Shown: piece by piece, positions 9,215 through 17,372 of the stretch
Numbering within the stretch: the stretch's first letter is position 1
Layout: every line of letters begins with the position of its first letter
Assembly: GCA_021413885.1 (NCBI GenBank)
Contig: JAIOPM010000025.1
Location: 62,001 to 126,000, forward strand
Origin: Planctomycetota bacterium
GTDB lineage: Bacteria > Planctomycetota > UBA1135 > GCA-002686595
Length of the DNA stretch: 64,000 nucleotides
Reading direction: 5' to 3'
The notes under the pieces: model-generated
Database searches by the model: none
What the model was told of the DNA's origin: nothing
What the model saw: only the letters and a program-made list of their open reading frames with translations
Translations under genes and position numbers: made by a program

Positions 9215-9609
9215 CAACGAGAGAAAACGGCTCCTGAGGCCGGTCGCTGAACGGGGGGGCCGTCGCAAGACGGTTCCCCCCACTCGACCGCCGCGAGCCT
9301 CGAGCGCATCGCGCGCTCGCGATCTTTGCCAACCCGCTTCGCCCTTCGAAAGTCGCCGGACGCCGTGCCACGCGTCCGCGCTCCGACCAACGCTCGGGCG
9401 ATAACCGCCGCGCACCGCGCGGTCCCGCATCTCGTGCCAACCGATGCGACGACCGAAGCCCGCGCAGCGGACGACGAACGTCCGGACTCGCCCGAGTCCG
9501 TTCGCGCGAACCACGGCGATCTCTTCCGCCTCGCGTGCGAACGGTCCTCACCGCGAGGCCGGATGAGATCCGTCACTCCTCATTCGCATTCAACCAAGGA
9601 ACGCAAGAC
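9215..9609 (+). other. intergenic region between flagellins 1 and 2
   Basis: 395 bases with no convincing gene. It begins with a GNRA-capped terminator hairpin (9253-9280). GGCGATAA at 9397-9404 resembles a sigma-28 -10 element, but no matching -35 box is seen. The ribosome binding site AAGGA lies just before the flagellin 2 ATG. Confidence 0.6.
9253..9280 (+). terminator. hairpin terminator after flagellin 1
   Basis: Twelve-base-pair stem (G-run, two G-U wobbles, CCGTC) closed by a GCAA tetraloop, 38 bases after the flagellin stop. There is no T-run, so termination strength is uncertain. The same G-run/wobble layout follows flagellin 3. Confidence 0.6.
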
Positions 9610-10431
9610 ATGGGACTTCGAGTCAACACCAACATTTCCGCCATGACGGCGCAGCGCAATCTCGGCGCCGTCTCTTCGCGACTGCAAGGCAACTTCAGTC
9701 GTCTGTCGTCCGGTCTGCGCATCGCGACCGCGGCCGACGACGCCGCCGGCCTCGGGATCTCCGAGCGCATGCGCGCGCAGATCCGCTCCTTCTCGGTGGC
9801 GGGTCGCAACGCGCAGGACGGCGTGTCGCTCGCGCAGACCGCCGAAGGTTCGCTGCAGGAGGTGAGCAACTTGCTCACTCGCATGCGCGAGCTCTCGGTG
9901 CAGTCAGCCAACGGGACGCTGACGTCGACCGATCGCACGACGATCGACACCGAGTTCCAAGCGCTGACGTCGGAGATCGACCGCATCGCGACGACGGCGA
10001 CGTTCAACGGCGTGACGTTGCTCGACGGTTCGAGCACCGGCCTGTCGATCCAAGTCGGCATCGACGCCGGCGACACGATCGCGGTCGCTCTCGCGGACTC
10101 GACCGCGTCGACGCTCGGTGTCGGCGGGCTCGACGTCCTGAACGTCACCAACGCGAACAGCGCGTTGACCGCGATCGATGCCGCGATCGACCAGGTCTCG
10201 ACCTCGCGCGGCGACTTGGGCGCGGCCCAGAACCGCATGAACTCGGCGATCGCGAGCATCGCGAACACCCGCGAGAACCTCTCGGCCGCCGAGAGCCGCA
10301 TTCGCGACATCGACGTCGCGCTCGAGACCGCGGACCTGACCAGGAACTCGATCCTGCAGCAGGCCGCCGTTTCGGTGCTCTCGCAAGCGAACACGCAGCC
10401 GCAGCTCGCGCTGTCGCTGCTGCAAGGTTGA
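9610..10431 (+). CDS. fliC: flagellin 2
   Basis: 273-residue flagellin with complete N- and C-terminal D0/D1 helices (VNTNISAMTAQRNL; SRIRDIDVALETADL; ILQQAAVSVLSQAN) and no D2/D3 insertion. It is closer to copies 3 and 4 than to copy 1. It shares SFSVAGRNAQDG with copy 4 (copy 3 has SFTVAGRNAQDG) but ends in LLQG like copy 1. AAGGA lies about nine bases before the ATG. Separated from its neighbours by 395 and 370 bases, each with a hairpin, so it is expected to be its own transcription unit. Multiple flagellins of equal length usually build one composite filament, with copies placed in different parts; that is family knowledge. Confidence 0.96.
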   Translation: MGLRVNTNISAMTAQRNLGAVSSRLQGNFSRLSSGLRIATAADDAAGLGISERMRAQIRSFSVAGRNAQDGVSLAQTAEGSLQEVSNLLTRMRELSVQSANGTLTSTDRTTIDTEFQALTSEIDRIATTATFNGVTLLDGSSTGLSIQVGIDAGDTIAVALADSTASTLGVGGLDVLNVTNANSALTAIDAAIDQVSTSRGDLGAAQNRMNSAIASIANTRENLSAAESRIRDIDVALETADLTRNSILQQAAVSVLSQANTQPQLALSLLQG

Positions 10432-10801
10432 TCGCAGCGCACGGACGCCGACGTCCGTGCAAGCGCTCTTTGACACCACCGATCACAGCTCCGGCGTGGA
10501 GGGCACGCGTGCCCGCGTCCTCCTTCGTTCGCCGGATGCAGTGAACACCATGCGAGTTGGTTCGCGCGTCACGTGCCGTGTCGCGCGACCTCGCCCGCAT
10601 GGGGCCACGGCGATGCACTCCGCGAATCGTTCACGGAGAGCGAGTCCTCTTCGCGGAGGCGCCCGTGGCGGAAGACCAACCGACTTCGCGGCAACCGGAC
10701 GGCGGCAACCCCGCTGAACAGGCATTCCGGATCACGTCACGAAGGCGGCGTCTTCTCGCAGACTCCTTTCTACTTCGATTCTCAACCAAGGAATTTTGAC
10801 C
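10432..10801 (+). other. intergenic region between flagellins 2 and 3
   Basis: 370 bases without a supported gene. A perfect 9-bp hairpin lies at 10439-10460. The rest holds no clear sigma-28 or sigma-54 promoter. The last 40 bases are AT-richer (TTCGATTCTCAACCAAGG) and carry the ribosome binding site. Confidence 0.55.
10439..10460 (+). terminator. hairpin terminator after flagellin 2
   Basis: Perfect 9-bp inverted repeat (GCACGGACG / CGTCCGTGC) with a CCGA loop, 7 bases after the stop codon. A short T-containing stretch (CTCTTT) follows six bases later. Confidence 0.6.
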
Positions 10802-11620
10802 ATGGGACTTCGTGTCAACACGAACGTCGCCGCGATGACGGCCCAACGCAACTTGGGCGCCGTCACCGGCCGACTGCAAGGCAACTTCGCTCGTTTGTCC
10901 TCCGGCCTGCGCATCGCGACGGCCGCGGACGACGCCGCCGGCCTCGGCATTTCCGAGCGCATGCGCGCTCAGATCCGCTCCTTCACGGTCGCGGGTCGCA
11001 ACGCGCAAGACGGCGTTTCGCTCGCGCAGACCGCGGAAGGCGCGCTGCAAGAGACCGGCAACATCCTCACCCGTATGCGTGAACTCTCGGTGCAAGCCGC
11101 GAACGGCACGCTGACCACGACCGACCGCGCCACGCTCGACACCGAGTTCCAAGCGCTGACCGCGGAGATCGACCGTATCTCCACGCAGACGACGTTCAAC
11201 GGCGTCTCGTTGCTCGACGGTTCGGCCACCGGTTTGTCGGTCCAAGTCGGCATCAACGCCAGCGAGACCATCTCGGTCGCGCTGCAAGATTCGACCTCGA
11301 GCACGCTCGGTGTGTCGGGTCTCGACGTGACCAGCGTCACCAACGCGAACTCCGCGATCTCGGCGATCGACGCCGCGATCGACACCGTTTCGACGGCGCG
11401 TGGTGGTCTGGGCGCGGCGCAGAACCGCCTCAACAGCACGATCGCGAGCATCACCAACACGCGCGAAAACCTCTCGGCCGCCGAGAGCCGCATTCGCGAC
11501 GTGGACGTGGCGCTCGAGACGAGCGACCTGACCCGCAACTCGATCTTGCAGCAAGCCGCCGTGTCGGTGTTGTCGCAAGCGAACGTGCAGCCGCAGCTCG
11601 CGCTGTCGCTGCTCCAGTAG
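10802..11620 (+). CDS. fliC: flagellin 3
   Basis: 272-residue flagellin, one residue shorter at the C-terminus than copies 1 and 2 (ends ALSLLQ). The N-terminal D0/D1 block (VNTNVAAMTAQRNLGAVTGRLQGNF) is shared word for word with copy 4. The whole protein differs from copy 4 at only a small fraction of positions by eye, so these two come from a recent duplication or are kept alike by gene conversion. D2/D3 are absent. CAAGGAATTTTGACC precedes the ATG at 10802. Followed by a wobble-containing G/C hairpin and the long structured gap before copy 4. Confidence 0.96.
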   Translation: MGLRVNTNVAAMTAQRNLGAVTGRLQGNFARLSSGLRIATAADDAAGLGISERMRAQIRSFTVAGRNAQDGVSLAQTAEGALQETGNILTRMRELSVQAANGTLTTTDRATLDTEFQALTAEIDRISTQTTFNGVSLLDGSATGLSVQVGINASETISVALQDSTSSTLGVSGLDVTSVTNANSAISAIDAAIDTVSTARGGLGAAQNRLNSTIASITNTRENLSAAESRIRDVDVALETSDLTRNSILQQAAVSVLSQANVQPQLALSLLQ

Positions 11621-11628
11621 TAGCCACG

Positions 11629-11656
11629 AGGGGGGCGGGCTCGCGCCCGTTCCCCT
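11629..11656 (+). terminator. hairpin terminator after flagellin 3
   Basis: Twelve-pair stem (AGGGGGGCGGGC / GCCCGTTCCCCT, including two G-U pairs) with a TCGC loop, 8 bases after the stop. No T-run follows. Confidence 0.6.
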
Positions 11657-11711
11657 GATTCGATGCAAGTACGAGGCGGCGCACCGCGCGCCGCTTCACC
11701 CCGAGTTCGGG

Positions 11712-11820
11712 TCGGGCTCCGTGTTCGATCGGTGACCGCGCAAAGCGCGCGTTCCTGCCGAGCGCGGGGAACCGACTAGCCCGGAGCCGACAGGACCCGC
11801 TCGGGTCGCGATGAAGAGAG
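11712..11820 (+). ncRNA. candidate structured RNA upstream of an intrinsic terminator
   Basis: GTCGGGCTCC (from 11711) can pair with GGAGCCGAC (about 11782-11790). These arms enclose smaller hairpins (CGCGCAAAGCGCG; GTTCC...GGGGAAC), and GACCC-GCTC-GGGTC follows. The block runs directly into a strong terminator with a T-rich tail. This is the layout of a small RNA or a leader/riboswitch with its expression platform. A partial resemblance to the 3' half of the cyclic-di-GMP-I (GEMM) consensus (GCAAAGC ... CTAGCC) is seen, but the 5' half does not match. Function unknown. Confidence 0.3.
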
Positions 11821-11866
11821 TCCCGTCCGCCGTGCGTCGCACGACGGACGGGATCCTTCTTTTCTG
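11821..11866 (+). terminator. strong intrinsic terminator in the flagellin 3-4 gap
   Basis: Inverted repeat TCCCGTCCG ... CGGACGGGA with an inner CGTGCG/CGCACG hairpin (11821-11853), followed by a T-rich tail TCCTTCTTTTCT. It is the clearest rho-independent terminator of the flagellar locus, and it lies about 200 bases past the flagellin 3 stop with no gene before it. That implies a transcript in the gap. Confidence 0.75.
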
Positions 11867-12416
11867 TCGCCCACCGCCGCCACGCGTTCGGCCCGACGTC
11901 GTCGATCGACGTCGCCTCGCTCGGGTTGTCGCCCGCGCGCGCGACGGCGTGCTCGACGTTGCGGCTAGGAAAACCCAACGGGGATCAAGACGGGTTGACT
12001 AGGCCTCCGATGAGGCGCTCGCTTAGGAATGCCCAAAGCGATCGGGCGCTCGCGAGTGCGGGGCTCGGCCGTGGTGGGAGCGGTCTTTCGAAGATTCGAC
12101 GGACGGCGCGCGCGCTACGGCGAACGCGGCGGACGTGGATGAGGGAGCGGGGTTTCGGGGCTCGACGTCGCCGTGCGAACGGTGCGTGGAGATTCGGACC
12201 ACGTTCCACCGGCGGTTCGAGGACGAGCCGCCGCAAGGTCGCACGTGGGTGAGCTGTCTTCCAGCCGAACCCCCGGTGCGTGCGCGTCGCGCGGTCGCGT
12301 GCCAACGATCGCGTGCTCGCTCACCAACGGCGGATGGAGCAGCTCGGAAAGTCCCTACCGGATTCACGAAGCCATCGACGTAGAAAGCTCTTCACCAAGG
12401 ACGAACGAGATACCCC

Positions 12417-13235
12417 ATGGGACTTCGAGTCAATACCAACGTCGCCGCGATGACGGCGCAACGCAACCTCGGTGCGGTCACCGGGCGCTTGCAAGGCAAC
12501 TTCGCGCGCTTGTCTTCGGGCTTGCGCATCGCGACCGCGGCGGACGACGCCGCCGGTCTCGGGATCTCCGAGCGCATGCGCGCTCAGATCCGCTCCTTCT
12601 CCGTCGCGGGTCGCAACGCGCAAGACGGCGTTTCGCTCGCGCAGACCGCGGAAGGCGCGCTGCAAGAGTCCGGCAACATCCTCTCGCGCATGCGCGAGCT
12701 CGCGGTGCAATCGGCCAACGGCACGCTCACCACGACCGACCGCGCGACGCTCGACACCGAGTTCCAAGCGCTGACCTCGGAGATCGACCGCATCTCCAGC
12801 CAAACGACCTTCAACGGCGTTTCGCTGCTCGACGGTTCGGCCACCGGCCTGTCGATCCAAGTCGGCATCAACGCGAACGAGACGATCGCCGTGTCGTTGC
12901 AGGACGCGACGTCGAGCACGCTCGGCGTTTCCGGTGAGGACGTGACCAGCGTCACCAACGCGAACTCGGCGATCTCGGCGATCGACGCCGCGATCGACAC
13001 GGTCTCGACGGCTCGTGGTTCGCTCGGCGCGGCTCAGAACCGTCTGACCAGCACGATCGCGAGCATCACCAACTCGCGCGAGAACCTCTCGGCCGCCGAG
13101 AGCCGCATTCGCGACGTGGACGTGGCGCTCGAAACCAGCGACCTGACCCGCAACTCGATCCTGCAGCAAGCGGCGGTGTCGATCTTGGCTCAGGCGAACG
13201 TGCAGCCGCAGCTCGCGCTCTCGCTGCTCAACTAG
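12417..13235 (+). CDS. fliC: flagellin 4
   Basis: 272-residue flagellin, nearly identical to copy 3 (shared GAVTGRLQGNFARLSSG; SRIRDVDVALETSDL). Small changes include REN preceded by TNS rather than TNT, and a final ALSLLN. Complete D0/D1 helices, no D2/D3. AAGGACGAACGAGATACCCC precedes the ATG at 12417. A perfect 14-bp stem with a TTCG loop follows, then fliD. It is the last member of the array, adjacent to the filament cap gene. Confidence 0.96.
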   Translation: MGLRVNTNVAAMTAQRNLGAVTGRLQGNFARLSSGLRIATAADDAAGLGISERMRAQIRSFSVAGRNAQDGVSLAQTAEGALQESGNILSRMRELAVQSANGTLTTTDRATLDTEFQALTSEIDRISSQTTFNGVSLLDGSATGLSIQVGINANETIAVSLQDATSSTLGVSGEDVTSVTNANSAISAIDAAIDTVSTARGSLGAAQNRLTSTIASITNSRENLSAAESRIRDVDVALETSDLTRNSILQQAAVSILAQANVQPQLALSLLN

Positions 13236-13260
13236 CTCGGCGTTCGCGCAAGATTCGACG

Positions 13261-13292
13261 GACGAAGGCCTCGCTTCGGCGAGGCCTTCGTC
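13261..13292 (+). terminator. terminator hairpin after flagellin 4
   Basis: Perfect 14-bp stem (GACGAAGGCCTCGC and its complement) closed by TTCG, 25 bases after the stop. Very stable, though without a T-run. Confidence 0.72.
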
Positions 13293-13398
13293 GTTCGTGG
13301 AAGACTCTTCCGGCGCACTCTTCCCGCGCGAAGTCCTTGCGCGCAGTTCGTTCGCGCGCGGCGCGAGCCTCGACGCGCGAGAAACGGCGGCATCGTGC

Positions 13399-13426
13399 TC
13401 ACGCGCACCCCTCCGCGCTCCGATAA
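13399..13426 (+). promoter_or_regulatory. candidate sigma-28 promoter of fliD-fliS
   Basis: TCCGATAA at 13419-13426 matches GCCGATAA in 7 of 8 positions; TCACG lies 15 bases upstream (13399-13403) as a weak -35. The ATG of fliD is 52 bases further on. FliD is a sigma-28 gene in most systems. Confidence 0.4.
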
Positions 13427-13477
13427 CTCGCTCGGCGATCCGTCTCTTCCGAGGCGCAGCGTCGCCGAAAGACAACC

Positions 13478-14959
13478 ATGGCAAGTCCGATCACGTTCAG
13501 CGGCCTCGGCAGCGGCCTCGACACCCAGGCGATCATCAGCGCGCTCATGGAGGTCGAACGCATCCCGATCAATCAACTCGAGGCTCGCAAGACGCTCGAG
13601 CAGAAGAAGCTCTCGCTGATCGGCACGCTGAAGGGCAACGTCAACACGCTGCGCGACAAGGCGAAGTCACTCGCGACCAGCGGTGAGTTCCTGAGCTTCG
13701 CCGCGCTCATCAGCGACCAATCCGCCGCGACCGTCTCGGCGTCCGCCACCGCCACCGCCGGCGCGCACACGCTCGTCATCCAAAGCCTCGCGGCTTCCGA
13801 TCGTTGGGCGTTCAACTCGGTCACCGATCCCGCCGTGGACCTCGCGACCGTCGACGGCCAAGCGGTTTCGTTCGATTACAACGGCCAGAGCTACTCGGTC
13901 GCCGTCAACGCGACGACCTCGAGCCTGACCGAGATCGCGTCCGCGATCAACAACGCCACCAGCGGCAAGGTGAAGGCGAGCGTCGTGCAGACCAGCGACC
14001 TCGGCACCGGCACGTACGAGCTCGTGATTGCCGGCGACCAAGCCGGTGCCGCGTACCGCATCACGAACATCGCGAGCACGATCGCGGGCCTCACGATCGA
14101 CGGCACCGGTCCGACCGGCAACACCGCCGGGAGCGCGAACAACCTGATCGTCGGTTCGAACGCGATCGCGGTGATCGACGGTCAGACGATCTCGCGCGCG
14201 AGCAACGACTTCTCGAACGTGATCCCGGGCGTGACGATCACCGCGCTCGAAGCCGATCCGCTGACGACGCACTCGATCACGATCGAAGGCGACAAGACGG
14301 CGATCAAGGCGAAGATCAAGTCGTTCGTCGACGCGTACAACGAGCTCGCGAAGTTCATCGACAAGCAGAGCAAGTACGATTCGGAGGAGGGCCCGAGCGG
14401 CGAGCTCTTCGGCGATCCGATCCTGCGCTCGGTGATGTCGATGGCGCGCAACGCGCTCTTCTCTCAATCGTCGAGCCAGGTCGCGAGCGACACCACCGGC
14501 TACGGCACGCTGCGGATGGTCGGGATCGAGCTGCAGAGCGACGGCACGCTGAAGACCAACGACGCCAAGCTCGACGCCAAGCTCGACACCGATCCCAACG
14601 CGTTCGCCGACTTGTTCGTCGACACCGACGGCTTCGACAACGGCGGCGCCGCGCCGGGCACGCCGGGCTACTACGTCGATCAATCGACGGACTCCGGCCT
14701 GATGGACGACCTGGTGCGCGAGATCGATCGCGTCGTCAAGAGCTACCAGAGCACCAGCGGCAGCTTCTCGAAGGGCATCTTCGACGCGCGCACCGACACG
14801 ATCAACGCGAACGTCAAGCGCTACAACGACCAGATCGACGCGAAGCAACGGCGCCTCGACGTCTACGAGCAGCAGCTTTCCGCGCGCTTCGCGTCGCTCG
14901 AGAGCTTGATGGCGCAGCTGCAGAGCCAACGCTTCTCCCTGACCGGCACGACCGGCTGA
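13478..14959 (+). CDS. fliD: flagellar filament cap protein FliD (HAP2)
   Basis: 493 residues, normal for FliD. This is the cap at the filament tip that folds incoming flagellin. The N-terminal FliD_N block (SPITFSGLGSGLDTQAIISALMEVE) is classic. A central Ser/Thr/Ala-rich domain with flagellin-hook-like repeats follows, then a C-terminal FliD_C coiled coil ending QQLSARFASLESLMAQLQSQ. No cysteine is visible. It starts the fliD-fliS-15367 unit (fliS follows by 10 bases) and lies just after the flagellin 4 terminator, with a candidate sigma-28 -10 box upstream. Confidence 0.95.
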   Translation: MASPITFSGLGSGLDTQAIISALMEVERIPINQLEARKTLEQKKLSLIGTLKGNVNTLRDKAKSLATSGEFLSFAALISDQSAATVSASATATAGAHTLVIQSLAASDRWAFNSVTDPAVDLATVDGQAVSFDYNGQSYSVAVNATTSSLTEIASAINNATSGKVKASVVQTSDLGTGTYELVIAGDQAGAAYRITNIASTIAGLTIDGTGPTGNTAGSANNLIVGSNAIAVIDGQTISRASNDFSNVIPGVTITALEADPLTTHSITIEGDKTAIKAKIKSFVDAYNELAKFIDKQSKYDSEEGPSGELFGDPILRSVMSMARNALFSQSSSQVASDTTGYGTLRMVGIELQSDGTLKTNDAKLDAKLDTDPNAFADLFVDTDGFDNGGAAPGTPGYYVDQSTDSGLMDDLVREIDRVVKSYQSTSGSFSKGIFDARTDTINANVKRYNDQIDAKQRRLDVYEQQLSARFASLESLMAQLQSQRFSLTGTTG

Positions 14960-14969
14960 TCGAACCCCG

Positions 14970-15356
14970 ATGAACCCCCAAACCGCCCTCGACACCTACC
15001 GTCGCGACTCGATCGAGAACGCGCCGCCGCTCAAGCTCGTGCGCATGCTCTACCAAGGAGCCGTGCGTTTCCTCGATCGTGCCATGGAGTGCGACGCGAA
15101 GGATCCGCGTTCGCAGTTCGTGCACTTCGTCGCGCGCGCCGACGCGATCGTCACCGAGCTGCGCGTTTCGCTCGAGAAGAGCCATGCGCCCGGAGTCGCC
15201 GAGAACCTCGAGCAGCTCTACCTGTTCTGCGAGAGCGAGATGCAGCGCGCGATGACCGTGCGCGACACGTCGACGCTGCCCGCGGTGCGCAAGGTGCTCG
15301 CGCAGTTGCTCGAGGCTTGGACGTCGATCGAAGTCCGCGAACGGGCGAAGGCCTGA
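14970..15356 (+). CDS. fliS: flagellin export chaperone FliS
   Basis: 128 residues, the usual FliS size. FliS binds the C-terminal D0 helix of flagellin in the cytosol and prevents early polymerisation. Recognised by the N-terminal ALDTYRRDSIENAPPLKLVRMLYQGAVRFLDRA pattern, which matches the family's xYxxxxxxxxxPxxLixmLYdgai block, and by the four-helix layout with LLEAWTSI near the end. It overlaps nothing but is closely spaced between fliD (10 bases) and the next gene (10 bases), as in most fliDST operons. Confidence 0.93.
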   Translation: MNPQTALDTYRRDSIENAPPLKLVRMLYQGAVRFLDRAMECDAKDPRSQFVHFVARADAIVTELRVSLEKSHAPGVAENLEQLYLFCESEMQRAMTVRDTSTLPAVRKVLAQLLEAWTSIEVRERAKA

Positions 15357-15366
15357 CGAGGACGCG

Positions 15367-15726
15367 ATGGCCGACACGCTCGCCGGCTTCGAGACGTTGC
15401 GCAAGCGCTTGACCGATCTGGTCGCGTCGCTCGAACGCGGCGACGTCGATCCGCGGGCGCTCGAAGGCGCGCTCTACTCCGTGCGCATGGAGTTCGAGCG
15501 TTTGCAGTCCAACGCGTTCGGCATGCACGTGCGTTCGGCCGGCGACCGCGATCGCCGCGAGGACGCGGCGCGCGAAGTCCAACGCTTGGTCGCCGTCGCG
15601 CTCGATCTCGCCGCGCATCGCCGCGACGAGATCGCCGTCGAGCTCGATCGCACGCGCGAGGCGCGCCGCCGGCTCGGCTTCTACAAGAACGACGCGAGCG
15701 GCGACTCCTGCGACATCGCGGGTTGA
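15367..15726 (+). CDS. small helical protein in the FliT position
   Basis: 119 residues, all helical and charged (LRKRLTDLVASLERGDVDPRALEGALYS; REVQRLVAVALDLAAHRRDEIAVELDRTREARRRLGFY). It has no signal peptide or membrane segment. It directly follows fliS, where many genomes carry fliT, the chaperone of FliD. The size, helical content and a basic C-terminal tail would fit a FliT/FlgN-like chaperone, but sequence similarity by eye is too weak to name it. Confidence 0.65.
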   Translation: MADTLAGFETLRKRLTDLVASLERGDVDPRALEGALYSVRMEFERLQSNAFGMHVRSAGDRDRREDAAREVQRLVAVALDLAAHRRDEIAVELDRTREARRRLGFYKNDASGDSCDIAG

Positions 15727-15739
15727 GCGTCTCGCGTCG

Positions 15740-15967
15740 TCAGCGCGGAGCCGTCGCGCTCGACAACCGGCTCGTGAACGCGCGGCGGTGACCGACGCGC
15801 GGCGCCGCAGACAGTTCGCGAGCGCGTTCGAGGATCGACGCGAGCGCGCCGGTCGCCTCCTCAGGATCGCCGGAGTCCAACGCGCGTTCCGCCGTGGAGA
15901 GGCACGCGGCCAAGAAGTCGTGGAGCCGCGTGTCGTGCGGACGATCGAAGTGCTGCGTGTGGGTCAT
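15740..15967 (-). CDS. hypothetical small protein, convergent to the fliD unit
   Basis: 75 residues (MTHTQHFDRPHDTRL..., a helical stretch LAACLSTAERALDSGDPEEATGALASILERARELSAAP, basic tail). The central part looks like a single TPR-like helix pair, and amino-acid use is protein-like, which is why I keep it. There is no clear ribosome binding site. It sits in a 390-base gap between the fliDS unit and fliO on the opposite strand. Unknown function; could be a chance frame. Confidence 0.4.
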   Translation of the reverse strand: MTHTQHFDRPHDTRLHDFLAACLSTAERALDSGDPEEATGALASILERARELSAAPRVGHRRAFTSRLSSATAPR

Positions 15968-16116
15968 GGCGGTTTCGAAGAGGGCGCTCTTTCGGGTTTC
16001 GAGTGCTCCGACCTGAGCCCAACCCGCGCTCGAGGGCGCACTGTCGAGAATCTCGACACCCGGCGGGGGCGTCTCATGGCGAGGTGCGACCTCGACGAAG
16101 AGGGCGCGTCACCGCC

Positions 16117-16569
16117 ATGCACCTCGCTCTCGCCGACACGCAGTCTCGCCTCGCCGACGCCGGCAATACGGGTCCCGACCTCACGCGCTACCTCGTGGTG
16201 TGCGCGTTCCTGATCGCGCTCGTCGCCGGACTCGGTTGGCTCTTCAAGCGCTTCCTCGGCGGCAAGCTGAAGTCGCGCGCCGCGCAGCGCTCCTTGCAGA
16301 TCATGGATGTGCTGCCGCTCGGCGGGAAGCAGCGCTTGGCGGTCGTGCGTTGCTACGACCGCACGTTCGCGCTCGGCCTCGGCGACAAGGAAGTTTCGTT
16401 GATCTCGGAGCTCGACGGCGTGATCGCGCCGGCGCGCGACACCGCGCCGACCAAGGCGGACGCGGCGGGCTTCAAGTCGATGCTCGACGAGATGCGCCGC
16501 CGCGGCGATCTCGAGCCCGCGCCGAAACCCGCGCGCGAGCGCCTCGCCACGAAAGAACTCTTCGGATGA
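16117..16569 (+). CDS. fliO: flagellar biosynthesis protein FliO
   Basis: 150 residues. A short N-terminus, one transmembrane helix (YLVVCAFLIALVAGLGWLF, about 26-44), then a cytoplasmic domain with the FliO pattern LQIMDVLPLGGKQRLAVVRCYDRTFALGL. FliO is a transient scaffold that helps FliP assemble into the export gate. It heads the fliO-P-Q-R-flhB-A-F-G-fliA operon, and its stop overlaps the fliP start (ATGA). Start ATG 16117 was chosen since it gives the normal length and topology. Confidence 0.88.
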   Translation: MHLALADTQSRLADAGNTGPDLTRYLVVCAFLIALVAGLGWLFKRFLGGKLKSRAAQRSLQIMDVLPLGGKQRLAVVRCYDRTFALGLGDKEVSLISELDGVIAPARDTAPTKADAAGFKSMLDEMRRRGDLEPAPKPARERLATKELFG

Positions 16570-17372
16570 AGTTCCTCGCGCTCCTGGTCCTCGTGATCGC
16601 GTTCACGGCTCCCGCCGCGTTCGCGCAAGGCGCCGAGCCGGCGAACACGGCGTTGCAGGGCGTGCTCGACGCCGCGACCAACGCGGTGTCGAGTTCCGCG
16701 CCGGCCGCGGGCGCGCCGATCCTCGGCGAAGAGAAGATGTCGACCGCGGTCGAGATCGCGGTGCTGCTCACGGCGCTGTCGGTCCTGCCGGCGGTGTTGA
16801 TCACGATCACCAGCTTCACGCGCATCGTGATCGTGCTGTCGTTCGTGCGCCGCGCGCTGTCGACCAACGAACTGCCGCCGAACCCGGTGATCATCGGGCT
16901 CGCGCTGTTCCTGACGACGTTCGTGATGGCGCCGACGATCGAGCGCGTGCACAAGAGCGCGTGGATCCCGTACCGCGCCGGTCAGATCAACCTCGAAGCC
17001 GCCGGCGGCGCGGCGTGGGGCGAGCTCTCGGGCTTCCTGATCGCGAACACGCGCAAGAGCGAACTCGCGCTCTTCGCCGACCTCGCGAAGGTCGACCTCT
17101 CGCAGAGCGAAGGCGAGGCGCCGCCGTTCCGCGTCATCGTTCCCGCGTTCGTCGTCTCCGAGCTGAAGACCGCGTTCCAGATGGGCTTCCTGCTCTTCCT
17201 GCCGTTCCTCGTGATCGACCTTGTCGTGTCGAGCGTGTTGCTCTCGATGGGCATGTTCATGTTGCCGCCGGTGATGATCTCGACGCCGCTCAAGATCCTG
17301 CTCTTCGTGTTGGTCGACGGCTGGCACCTCGTGTGCGAGTCGCTGGTCACGTCCTTCAAGGTGGCGGCGTGA
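16566..17372 (+). CDS. fliP: flagellar export gate protein FliP
   Basis: 268 residues with a signal peptide (FLALLVLVIAFTAPAAFAQ, as usual in FliP) and the four core helices. Signature blocks are visible: TSFTRIVIVLSFVRRAL, NPVIIGLALFLTTFVMAP, FRVIVPAFVVSELKTAFQMGF and SSVLLSMGMFMLPPVMIS. Five FliP, four FliQ and one FliR form the export channel entrance in the inner membrane. Overlaps fliO and fliQ by four bases each, so translation is coupled. Confidence 0.96.
   Translation: MKFLALLVLVIAFTAPAAFAQGAEPANTALQGVLDAATNAVSSSAPAAGAPILGEEKMSTAVEIAVLLTALSVLPAVLITITSFTRIVIVLSFVRRALSTNELPPNPVIIGLALFLTTFVMAPTIERVHKSAWIPYRAGQINLEAAGGAAWGELSGFLIANTRKSELALFADLAKVDLSQSEGEAPPFRVIVPAFVVSELKTAFQMGFLLFLPFLVIDLVVSSVLLSMGMFMLPPVMISTPLKILLFVLVDGWHLVCESLVTSFKVAA

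Larger units (their letters stand above)
11621..12416 (+). other. long intergenic region between flagellins 3 and 4
   Basis: 796 bases without a convincing protein gene in either direction, twice the length of the other flagellin gaps. It contains the flagellin 3 terminator, a densely base-paired stretch (about 11710-11810) and a T-tailed terminator (11821-11866). About 550 bases of unassigned sequence precede flagellin 4. TCAAG at ~11987 with TCCGATGA 16 bases later is only a poor sigma-28 match. Confidence 0.6.

Noticed and set aside
9397-9404. GGCGATAA upstream of flagellin 2 as sigma-28 -10 box
   Set aside because: Matches 7 of 8, but no TCAAG/TAAA-type -35 at 13-16 bases upstream and it is 205 bases from the ATG; not reported as a promoter.
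10457-10480. GCAAG-N14-ACCGATCA after flagellin 2
   Set aside because: Overlaps the terminator stem and is ~320 bases from the next start; likely chance.
11712-11800. Cyclic-di-GMP-I riboswitch call
   Set aside because: Only the 3' half (GCAAAGC ... CTAGCC) resembles the consensus. The CACGCA...GCAAACC 5' half and the GNRA P2 loop are missing. Kept only as an unspecified structured RNA candidate.
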